A stretch of 64,000 nucleotides of DNA from NCBI RefSeq assembly GCF_001561955.1, contig NZ_CP014223.1, positions 1,240,001-1,304,000 of the forward strand, in the 5' to 3' direction. Every line of letters begins with the position of its first letter. Positions within the stretch are counted from its first letter, which is position 1. Under the pieces are notes generated by a model. It did not search any database. It was not told the origin of the DNA and was given only the letters and a program-made list of their open reading frames with translations. Made by a program: the position numbers and the translations under genes. Of this stretch, positions 17,607 to 24,415 are shown piece by piece. This DNA is from Anaerotignum propionicum DSM 1682. GTDB lineage: Bacteria > Bacillota > Clostridia > Lachnospirales > Anaerotignaceae.

Positions 17607-18060
17607 AGAGATTGTAAATGCATTTAAAGATGCTGTATTTAATGTAGTCCCAATGTTAGGGATTAGTGATGTAAAATTTATTGGTGAAGAAAATCATAAA
17701 AAACAAATTGCATCCAGTGGTGTTATTAGCATTATAGGCATTATTGGAGATTTAACTGGGAATGTGTTTTTATCTATGGAAGAGGAATGTGCTAAAAAAA
17801 TTGCTTCTTATATGATGTTTGGCATGGAGGTAGTGGCATTTGATGAGCTTGCCCAAAGTGCTATTTCCGAATTAAGTAATATGCTTGCGGCAAATGCAAG
17901 TATTTCCCTTTCCGAAACAGGGAAAAAAACAGACATTTCTACACCAACATTGATGACAGGGGAGTTTACGGTAATTTCAAGTTTGCCGGATGTAATAAGC
18001 TTAAGTATGTTAATAGAGGATATGCCTTTTAATATTTATTTGTCTATTAAAGAAAAGTAG
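17599..18060 (+). CDS. CheX-like chemotaxis phosphatase
   Basis: A single-domain, 153-residue protein related to the C-terminal half of its upstream neighbour, with which it overlaps by 8 bases. The CheC/CheX signature is present as E91-x2-N94 in SELSNMLAAN. It may hydrolyse phospho-CheY or form a heterodimer with the CheX domain of the upstream fusion, since family CheX proteins dimerise. GGAG at 17587-17590 precedes ATG 17599. Function is inferred only from family. Confidence 0.86.
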   Translation: MNEEIVNAFKDAVFNVVPMLGISDVKFIGEENHKKQIASSGVISIIGIIGDLTGNVFLSMEEECAKKIASYMMFGMEVVAFDELAQSAISELSNMLAANASISLSETGKKTDISTPTLMTGEFTVISSLPDVISLSMLIEDMPFNIYLSIKEK

Positions 18061-18105
18061 TCTAAATTTACATAATAACATTGGTTCTCTGTACAAACAT
18101 TAATA

Positions 18106-18142
18106 GCCGCCAAGACCTTGCATGGTTTGGGCGGCCTTTTTG
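18106..18142 (+). terminator. Intrinsic terminator of the CheX pair
   Basis: GCCGCC pairs with GGCGGC, with ACC/GGT inside, and is followed by a five-to-six T run. Confidence 0.85.
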
Positions 18143-18429
18143 TTCCATTTTGTTGAGCATGGACTTATAAGCTCAGTTTTTTGTGTAGAGATATCTTGTC
18201 TGTTTTTATTTAGGAGTTACCCATTATGTAAGGATTCATTATGCAAATGAGTAGAAGCCTTTTTACCAGGAAATGTTCCGACAAGTTTGGATTTATTTTA
18301 TTCCTTATTTTTCAAATTATTTTAATTTCGTTGTTAAAACAACATAAATGTTGTTTGCGCCATGATATACTAAGTTCAACAAATGAAGCAAAAAATATAA
18401 AAAGTGATTTCCAGAGAGGAGAGTTTCTT
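18143..18429. other. Promoter region of the Hcp operon
   Basis: This holds the overlapping palindromes at 18330-18355 and a -10-like TATACT at 18366-18371. Transcription would then start near 18378, which puts the first palindrome centre close to -41.5, the usual site for a class II Crp/Fnr activator. No good -35 hexamer is visible, which fits an activated promoter. No ORF before 18430 is supported. Confidence 0.55.
18330..18355. promoter_or_regulatory. Overlapping palindromic operator upstream of the Hcp operon
   Basis: Two dyads share an arm: GTTGTT-aa-AACAAC (18330-18343) and AACAACAT-aa-ATGTTGTT (18338-18355), giving alternating GTTGTT/AACAAC/GTTGTT units. They lie just upstream of the TATACT box. 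The likely binder is the Crp/Fnr-type regulator encoded at the end of the operon (inference). Confidence 0.7.
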
Positions 18430-18618
18430 ATGAAGTATTTTGTAAATGACAGTTGTATTGGGTGTGGATTGTGTGCAATGGCTTGTCCCGAGGTTTTTGA
18501 AATGAATGATGCAGGCTTAGCAATTGCTTCTAAAAGTGAAGTTCCCGCAGAAGTAATGGAGGCCGCAGCTCAGGCACAGGGTGGTTGCCCTGTGGGTGCC
18601 ATTGAAAATGCAGACTAA
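18430..18618 (+). CDS. Single-cluster [4Fe-4S] ferredoxin
   Basis: A 62-residue electron carrier. Cysteines C9, C12, C15 and C53 give the single-cluster pattern; C19 in the AMACP segment is extra. It is the first gene of the hcp operon, 12 bases before the cupin gene, so it is a plausible electron donor to the hybrid cluster protein. I start at ATG 18430, with GAGAGGAG upstream at 18414-18421. An in-frame upstream ATG at 18241 would span the operator and is rejected. Confidence 0.9.
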   Translation: MKYFVNDSCIGCGLCAMACPEVFEMNDAGLAIASKSEVPAEVMEAAAQAQGGCPVGAIENAD

Positions 18619-18630
18619 GGAGGCGATTGC

Positions 18631-18972
18631 ATGAGCTACATTAAAAATATGGAACATGAAAAAGTCTTAATGTTAGCCAATGAAGTTACTGTTCAGAAGG
18701 GTCAAGTCGTAAGTAAAACATTAGCCCAAAATCCTCATGTCAGCGTTACCCTTTTTGCTTTTGATAAAGGCGAAGAAATCAGCTCCCATGATTCCAGTGG
18801 TGATGCAATGGTTTTTATTCTGGAGGGGACAGGACAGTTCACAGTGGATGGGACTGAATATGTTTTGAACCCAGGTGAATCCCTGATCATGCCTGCAAAG
18901 AAGCCACATGCTGTCTTTGCAAAAGAAGCATTCAAGATGTTGCTTACCGTTGTTTTCCCATCCGCAGTTTGA
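18631..18972 (+). CDS. Cupin-fold protein
   Basis: A 113-residue single-domain beta-barrel protein with the two cupin motifs: SSHDSSGDAMVFILEGTG and PGESLIMPAKKPHAVFA, whose histidines would hold a metal. The reaction is unknown. Small cupins are often found in redox and stress operons as sensors or dioxygenase-like enzymes. It sits between ferredoxin and hcp with a strong AAGGAGG site, so it is part of the operon. Confidence 0.88.
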   Translation: MSYIKNMEHEKVLMLANEVTVQKGQVVSKTLAQNPHVSVTLFAFDKGEEISSHDSSGDAMVFILEGTGQFTVDGTEYVLNPGESLIMPAKKPHAVFAKEAFKMLLTVVFPSAV

Positions 18973-19028
18973 TGGGAATGCAACTTAGAAAATACAAAAA
19001 TAAATAATAAAATTTTGGAGGAATAACC

Positions 19029-20873
19029 ATGGAAAATAAAATGTTTTGTTATCAATGTCAAGAAACAGCAGGTTGCACAGGATGTACCCAAGTAGGCGTA
19101 TGTGGTAAAAAGCCTGATGTTGCAGCTATGCAGGATTTGTTGATTTATGTTACCAAGGGCTTGTCTGCTGTTACAACTGCATTACGTGCTGAAGGAGCAG
19201 AGGTTTCCAAGGCAATCAATCACTTAATTACTTTGAATCTTTTTACAACAATCACAAACGCCAATTTTGATAAAGAAGCTATCACAGCCCGCATTCGTGC
19301 CACTTTGGACACAAAAAAGGAATTGCTTGCCCAAGTAAAAAACAAAGAAGCATTGCCCGAAGCGGCAATCTGGGAAGGTGATGAGGCTGAATTTGATGCC
19401 AAAGCCGCAGTAGTAGGCGTACTTTCTACAGAAAATGAAGATGTTCGTTCTTTGCGAGAACTGATTACCTATGGTTTAAAAGGTCTTTCCGCCTACTCAA
19501 AGCATGCAAATGTTTTGCTTCAAGAGGATGGCGAAGTAGATGCATTTTTACAGCGTGCGCTTTCTGCTACTTTGGATGACAGCCTTTCCGCTGACGAGTT
19601 GGTGGCACTGACATTGGAAACCGGTAAGTACGGCGTTTCCGGTATGGCTTTGTTGGATAAAGCAAATACTGAAGCTTATGGTAATCCTGAAATTACAAAA
19701 GTAAATATTGGTGTTGGAACTCGCCCAGGCATTTTGGTTTCCGGGCACGACTTATTGGATTTGGAAATGTTGTTGAAGCAAACACAAGGAACCGGCGTTG
19801 ATGTGTATACCCACTCTGAAATGTTACCTGCACACTACTATCCTGCTTTCAAAAAGTATCCTAATTTTGTGGGCAACTACGGAAATGCATGGTGGAAACA
19901 GAAAGAAGAATTTGAATCCTTCAATGGTCCTATTCTTATGACAACAAACTGTATTGTACCTCCGAAGGATAGCTATATAGATCGCCTGTATACAACGGGA
20001 GCGGCAGGTTACCCAGGTTGCAAGCATATTTCTGGCGCAATTGGGGAGGAAAAAGATTTCTCTGCAATTATCGAACATGCAAAACAGTGTGCATCTCCTG
20101 TAGAAATTGAAACGGGAGAAATCATCGGCGGCTTTGCCCACAATCAAGTATTAGCACTTGCTGACCAAGTGGTTGGGGCTGTGAAATCAGGTGCAATTAA
20201 GAAGTTTGTTGTTATGGCAGGTTGTGATGGTCGTGCAAAAAGCCGTAATTATTATACTGATTTCGCTAAGGCTTTACCAAAAGATGCAGTGATCCTCACC
20301 GCAGGTTGCGCAAAATATAAATATAATAAATTGGATTTGGGTGATATCGGTGGTATCCCAAGGGTATTGGATGCGGGACAGTGTAACGATTCTTACTCCT
20401 TGGCAGTCATTGCTCTAAAACTGAAAGAAGTATTCGGACTTGATGACATCAACGATTTGCCTATCGTATATAACATTGCTTGGTATGAGCAAAAAGCAGT
20501 TATTGTACTTCTGGCTTTGTTACACTTAGGTGTAAAGAATATTCATTTAGGGCCAACACTTCCTGCTTTCCTTAGCCCAAATGTAGCAAAGGTACTGGTG
20601 GAGAATTTTGGAATTGCAGGTATTGGTACAGTTGAGGATGACTTAAAGTTGTTCTTCGGTGATGAAGTTGCAAGCCCCGCTGTTACAGGTGACATGATTA
20701 TGGGAGATATTTTACGCAAATATCCTGAAACCGCCTCTGCATTGATGGAGTGTGGCATGCATTGTCTGGGTTGTCCTTCTTCTCAGATGGAGTCTTTGGC
20801 AGATGCATGTATGGTTCATGGATTAAATGTTGAAGATGTATTAAAATCTGTTAATGATAAAATAAACGGGTAA
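19029..20873 (+). CDS. hcp: Hybrid cluster protein (hydroxylamine/NO reductase) with C-terminal DUF1858 domain
   Basis: A 614-residue cytosolic Fe-S protein. The N-terminal cysteines C7, C10, C19 and C25 follow the C-x2-C-x8-C-x5-C spacing of the [4Fe-4S] class of Hcp, and the hybrid [4Fe-2O-2S] cluster region is intact ([35 protein letters not shown]). Hcp reduces hydroxylamine in vitro and is regarded as a nitric-oxide defence enzyme. Unlike the usual protein of about 550 residues, this one continues into a 62-residue DUF1858 domain (from residue 553), with cysteines at 575, 579 and 582 in [11 protein letters not shown]. The start is ATG 19029 behind TTGGAGGAA. It is the third gene of the ferredoxin-cupin-hcp operon. 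Confidence 0.96.
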   Translation: MENKMFCYQCQETAGCTGCTQVGVCGKKPDVAAMQDLLIYVTKGLSAVTTALRAEGAEVSKAINHLITLNLFTTITNANFDKEAITARIRATLDTKKELLAQVKNKEALPEAAIWEGDEAEFDAKAAVVGVLSTENEDVRSLRELITYGLKGLSAYSKHANVLLQEDGEVDAFLQRALSATLDDSLSADELVALTLETGKYGVSGMALLDKANTEAYGNPEITKVNIGVGTRPGILVSGHDLLDLEMLLKQTQGTGVDVYTHSEMLPAHYYPAFKKYPNFVGNYGNAWWKQKEEFESFNGPILMTTNCIVPPKDSYIDRLYTTGAAGYPGCKHISGAIGEEKDFSAIIEHAKQCASPVEIETGEIIGGFAHNQVLALADQVVGAVKSGAIKKFVVMAGCDGRAKSRNYYTDFAKALPKDAVILTAGCAKYKYNKLDLGDIGGIPRVLDAGQCNDSYSLAVIALKLKEVFGLDDINDLPIVYNIAWYEQKAVIVLLALLHLGVKNIHLGPTLPAFLSPNVAKVLVENFGIAGIGTVEDDLKLFFGDEVASPAVTGDMIMGDILRKYPETASALMECGMHCLGCPSSQMESLADACMVHGLNVEDVLKSVNDKING

Positions 20874-20884
20874 TACTAAGATTG

Positions 20885-20921
20885 TGGTCATGGGACACTT
20901 GTTGTTCCATGACCAAATTTT
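20885..20921 (+). terminator. Intra-operon hairpin after hcp
   Basis: TGGTCATGGGA (20885-20895) pairs with TTCCATGACCA (20905-20915; one G-U) and is followed by AATTTT. The tail is weak, so it may be a partial terminator or an RNA-stabilising hairpin that lowers expression of the downstream genes relative to hcp. Confidence 0.6.
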
Positions 20922-20938
20922 CAGAAAGGGATGAAAAA

Positions 20939-21544
20939 ATGAGTGCTTTTTTAGGACCAATTCATTACTGGCTATATCGTAAAATTCAGTTGCAGGAGAG
21001 CTTAACACAAGCCCTGACTTCGGTTCTTTCTGAGGAAGAACGTATTACCTTGGAAAAAAGTTTAGATGCAGAATGCGGTGTTGTGGAACGCAGACCTTTG
21101 GAAGAGGTAATTGATAACGGTAATATCCATGGTTGGCTGCAAGGCCAGATTGCCATTGCAGAAAAACGTTTTGCTTTCGCTGTTACAACAATTCTGAAAA
21201 AAGATTCGATCCAAGTGGAGAATCTCAAACAAGTGGCTTACCAAATGGGGCAGGGAAATCCTTTGCCGGACACTGAAGATGCCCAAAGTATCTATCGGGC
21301 ATTGAATGATGTTTTGCTGGAGGGAATGCCTTGCGACCATGTGAATCAAGTCTTAGAGCAAAGTGAACAGCGTGTTATCTGGAACCAAACGGTGGATTTG
21401 CATTTGCCTTTTTGGGATGAGGTAGGGGGAAATATTGAAAACTACTATTTATTACGTAATGCTTTTATTTCTGGAAGTCTCTCAGGCAAGCCCTTCAACT
21501 TTCAGCAAGTAGGCAAGGAATTTCTTATTCAGGAGGTGTCATGA
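20939..21544 (+). CDS. Conserved-looking protein of unknown function in the Hcp operon
   Basis: A 201-residue, mostly helical, soluble protein. It starts GPIHYWLYRKIQLQ and has a second conserved-looking segment NIHGWLQGQIAIAEKRFA in the middle and an acidic, aromatic C-terminal part (LPFWDEVGGNIENYY). I do not recognise a family, and no classic metal, nucleotide or DNA-binding motif is visible. There are only two cysteines (in DAECGV and MPCDH). The start is ATG 20939, preceded by AGAAAGGG. It directly abuts the hemerythrin gene, whose ATG follows its stop codon, so the two proteins are probably produced together and may interact. A role in nitric-oxide or oxygen stress is inferred from position only. 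Confidence 0.8.
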   Translation: MSAFLGPIHYWLYRKIQLQESLTQALTSVLSEEERITLEKSLDAECGVVERRPLEEVIDNGNIHGWLQGQIAIAEKRFAFAVTTILKKDSIQVENLKQVAYQMGQGNPLPDTEDAQSIYRALNDVLLEGMPCDHVNQVLEQSEQRVIWNQTVDLHLPFWDEVGGNIENYYLLRNAFISGSLSGKPFNFQQVGKEFLIQEVS

Positions 21545-22102
21545 ATGGACTCAATTGAATTAATGGTGATGGAACACGAAAATATTCTTTCTCTTGTATC
21601 GGTAATTCGCAATGCATGCTGTGGTGTGTTAGAGGGTGCTCCTGTGGAAGTGAATGATTTTCGAGATATGATTACCTTTGCACGAACTTATGCAGACAAA
21701 CATCATCACGGAAAAGAGGAACAAATTTTATTCCGTGAGATGATGGAACGGTTGGGGCCTGCTGCTGTTAAGCTGATTCAACATGGCATGTATGTTGAGC
21801 ATGATATGGGACGTTTTCATTTGGGTGAGCTTGAAAGTGCATTAGCCCGCTATGAAGTTGACAAAAAAACATTTGACAAGCTGGAAATTTTGGTAAATGC
21901 TGCTGCTTGGGCGGACTTATTACAGCGCCATATCGATAAAGAGAATAATGTTGTTTATACCTTTGCCCGCCGTAGTCTAGCTGAGGATGTTTTGCAGAGC
22001 ATAAACAGTGAAGTGGAGCAATTTGAAGGACAGGCGGTAAAAGATAGTGTTCAGGAAACTGCTTTGAGCCTGCTGAAAAAGCTTACGGATAAATATTGTT
22101 AA
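21545..22102 (+). CDS. Hemerythrin-like HHE-domain protein
   Basis: A 185-residue four-helix diiron protein. Candidate iron ligands are H11, H54 with E58 in HHHGKEE, H86 and H92 in VEHDMGRFH, and H129 with E133 in RHIDKENN. Such proteins bind oxygen or NO, or repair iron centres (as in the RIC/YtfE group). AGGAGG at 21532-21537 drives ATG 21545, which begins right at the stop of the upstream gene. The context with hcp and a Crp/Fnr regulator favours a role in nitrosative or oxygen stress. Confidence 0.92.
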   Translation: MDSIELMVMEHENILSLVSVIRNACCGVLEGAPVEVNDFRDMITFARTYADKHHHGKEEQILFREMMERLGPAAVKLIQHGMYVEHDMGRFHLGELESALARYEVDKKTFDKLEILVNAAAWADLLQRHIDKENNVVYTFARRSLAEDVLQSINSEVEQFEGQAVKDSVQETALSLLKKLTDKYC

Positions 22103-22263
22103 GGATGAAAAGCAACGTGGTGTAATTGGTTAGGCGCGAGTGGGAAAAGGAATAAACCCTTTTATAGAAAAGGCTTTGATTTATACTCTTTCGAAGATAG
22201 AATTTTGTGTGCTATTTCAGTCGCATCATAAGAAATATTTTAGTAGGAAGTGGGGGTGGGAAA

Positions 22264-22929
22264 ATGGATACTTTATTTTTATCAAATACAAATTTATTTC
22301 GGGGTACCACCCCGGAGGAAATCGCATCCATGCTGGATTGCCTTATGGCGGAAGAAAAAAGCTTTAAAAAAGATGAAGTGATTTACCGTACAGGTGATGT
22401 TATTCATAAAATTGGCATGGTAATAACGGGAAGTGTTTCAATTGAGAATGACGATATTTGGGGAAATAAAAGCATTTTAGATAAGATTGGTTCAGGTCAG
22501 GTTTTTGCCGAAACCTATGCCTGCGCTCCTGGTGAACCCCTGATGGTAAGTGTAGTGGCGGCAGAAAATACGGTGGTCTTGTTTCTGGATGTAACGAAGA
22601 CCTTGCAGCCATGTTCTTCTGCCTGTGGGCATCATGGGAAGTTGATTCGCAACTTACTGACAATCTCTTCCCAGAAAAACTTAATTCTTTCCCGCCGTAT
22701 TTTTCATACTTCTGCAAAGTCCATTCGTGGTCGGCTGCTTTCTTATCTATCTTACCAAGCCACACGGGAGGGAAATCGTGAATTTGATATCCCTTTTAAC
22801 CGACAGCAACTTGCCGATTATTTGAGTGTAGACCGCAGCGCCCTTTCCAATGAGCTGAGTAAAATGCAACAAGAAGGATTGATTACGGTGCATAAAAATC
22901 ATTTTTGTATCATGTCTGATCTGGATTGA
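22264..22929 (+). CDS. Crp/Fnr-family transcriptional regulator (HcpR-like by context)
   Basis: A 221-residue regulator: an N-terminal cyclic-nucleotide-binding-type beta roll (about 1-115), a long dimerisation helix and a C-terminal winged HTH (FNRQQLADYLSVDRSALSNEL, about residues 178-200, the recognition helix having the SxxxR arrangement). Cysteines C117 and C121 (PCSSACGHHG) lie at the start of the long helix and C26 and C87 in the sensor; these could bind heme, a metal or a cluster, but the four-cysteine N-terminal signature of true Fnr is absent. I start at ATG 22264 behind GTGGGGGTGGG; the longer frame from 22207 lacks a site. It is the probable controller of the operator at 18330-18355 (inference). 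A strong terminator follows. Confidence 0.9.
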   Translation: MDTLFLSNTNLFRGTTPEEIASMLDCLMAEEKSFKKDEVIYRTGDVIHKIGMVITGSVSIENDDIWGNKSILDKIGSGQVFAETYACAPGEPLMVSVVAAENTVVLFLDVTKTLQPCSSACGHHGKLIRNLLTISSQKNLILSRRIFHTSAKSIRGRLLSYLSYQATREGNREFDIPFNRQQLADYLSVDRSALSNELSKMQQEGLITVHKNHFCIMSDLD

Positions 22930-22991
22930 TATTTTGTTTCGTTTCGGATATTTACAGAAAACAGCCTGTTTCTCTTGTGTGAAACAAGAAT

Positions 22992-23033
22992 GAAAAGCGG
23001 TGAGAACAGACTTTCTGGTTCTCACCGCTTTTC
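22992..23033 (+). terminator. Strong terminator at the end of the Hcp island
   Basis: Perfect 16-bp stem beginning GAAAAGCGG (22992-23007 with 23018-23033) and a 10-base loop. The A-rich start and T-rich end make it active in both directions. Confidence 0.9.
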
Positions 23034-23107
23034 AATTTTCTAAAAATTTAAAAACGAAAGTTATTATAAAACAGTGAGTTTGTTTAAAATAAAGGAGGAA
23101 AAAAATT

Positions 23108-23824
23108 ATGTATTATCCAATTTCAGAAAAAATTTCAGTTCTCGGAAAGGTTATACAAAAACCAAATTTAAGTTTTTCCTTTTTAGCATATCTTTTGCAA
23201 GGAGAAAAGAATGTGTTAATTGATACTGTCCCTGAAAAGGCGGGGGAGGTGTTTTTAACTGAATTAAAAGCACTGATTCCCATTAGCCAGTTGGATGCTA
23301 TCATTTTGAATCATTCTGAAGAAGACCATAGTGGTGCCCTAGGTTTATTGCTGGCTGAAAAAGAGGATATTTCCATTTACTGTACAGAGGCATGTAAACA
23401 GCGCCTAATTTCCCGTTACCCAAATGGGCAATTCATAGCGGTAGAGCATTTATCCACGCTGAAAATAGGAACATTCCAATTTCGTTTTACCCATACTCCG
23501 GGACTGCACTGGGATGACAATATGGTTACTTATTTTGAAAATGAGAAAATTTTATTCTCAAATGATTTGTTTGGGCAGTATTTAGGTTGTCAGCCACCCC
23601 TTGACAAAGACTATTCCGTAGAGGATGTTTTGCAGGGAGCAAAATCATATTTTGATAAGGTGTTTGCGCCAGCTACCATTGAGGAAAAGCAGGTAGTTTT
23701 GAAAATAAGAGATTTGGATTTAAAATGTGTTGCACCTGGGCATGGTGTAATTTTAAAAGAAAAGTTAGAGGATGTTTTAGCACTTTATGAAAAGGAATGC
23801 GCTGGGACGTCTGAGATCAGATAA
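23108..23824 (+). CDS. Diiron metallo-beta-lactamase protein, flavodiiron type without flavodoxin domain
   Basis: A 238-residue MBL-fold protein closely resembling the N-terminal oxidase domain of flavodiiron (A-type) proteins, which reduce oxygen or NO. All diiron ligands are visible: H69, E71, D73 and H74 in NHSEEDH, H134 in GLHWDDN, D153 in FSNDLFG and H212 in APGHG. Normal family members are about 400 residues and carry a C-terminal FMN flavodoxin domain. Here the frame stops right after the MBL part, with no flavodoxin gene next to it, so a separate electron donor (perhaps the ferredoxin at 18430) would be needed. The start is ATG 23108 behind AAAGGAGG. It follows the Hcp island as a separate transcription unit. 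Confidence 0.9.
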   Translation: MYYPISEKISVLGKVIQKPNLSFSFLAYLLQGEKNVLIDTVPEKAGEVFLTELKALIPISQLDAIILNHSEEDHSGALGLLLAEKEDISIYCTEACKQRLISRYPNGQFIAVEHLSTLKIGTFQFRFTHTPGLHWDDNMVTYFENEKILFSNDLFGQYLGCQPPLDKDYSVEDVLQGAKSYFDKVFAPATIEEKQVVLKIRDLDLKCVAPGHGVILKEKLEDVLALYEKECAGTSEIR

Positions 23825-24415
23825 TAAGTCATAAGCAGTGAGATATGGATTTTAAATTGGTGTCAAAGTAACTGTCAATTTTTCTTACCATAAAAGTGCT
23901 CACCTAATTTCAAATCGTTTGTTAAACAGTTGATTCGTTTTTAGACTTAACAAACAATGAATATAAATATGCATTGTAAAACCTCCTATGAGATATTTGT
24001 TGGGGTCTGGAAAAGACACAATAAAACATAGGAGGTTTTTGTGAGCAGAAATTTTTTGACATCTTGAATAAATCTCTTATTCGTTTATATGGATTTCAGG
24101 TTTTCCAAAGAGCGGCGAAAATTTCTCGTATTGAATAATTAAAAAAAATACACTATAATTAAATTAGAAAAAAATAGAAGTAATTACATTTTTATTAAAA
24201 ATAATTTTAAAATGGAAGTGTTTTTATTTAATTTTACTATAATTTGGGAAAATAGAGAAACTAATGGGCTTGCAAATTTTTTAGTATATGTATTATATAA
24301 TTGAAACAACCATTGGAACTTAGTTAAAACCAATTGCTTTTTTACCATTGAGCAATGGCAATGGCGAATGAAGAGAACACAATTTCATTTCCTCAAAATG
24401 GATGGAGGATTTCAT
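23825..24415. other. Intergenic region with two hairpins before the symporter gene
   Basis: No gene. GTTTGTTAA (23917-23925) pairs with TTAACAAAC (23947-23955). AAAACCTCCTATG (23978-23990) pairs with CATAGGAGGTTTT (24027-24039) across a 36-base loop and ends in TTTTT, so it may be the terminator of the MBL gene or of a small structured RNA. The remaining 370 bases are AT-rich. Confidence 0.5.
23978..24040 (+). terminator. Long-looped terminator-like hairpin
   Basis: A 13-bp perfect stem with a 36-base loop and a five-T tail. The 3' arm includes AGGAGG, so it could instead sequester a ribosome binding site, but the only frame after it is 7 codons long. Confidence 0.55.

Noticed and set aside
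18241-18429. N-terminal extension of the ferredoxin from ATG 18241
   Set aside because: It would put the operator and promoter inside the gene, and the extension is not ferredoxin-like.
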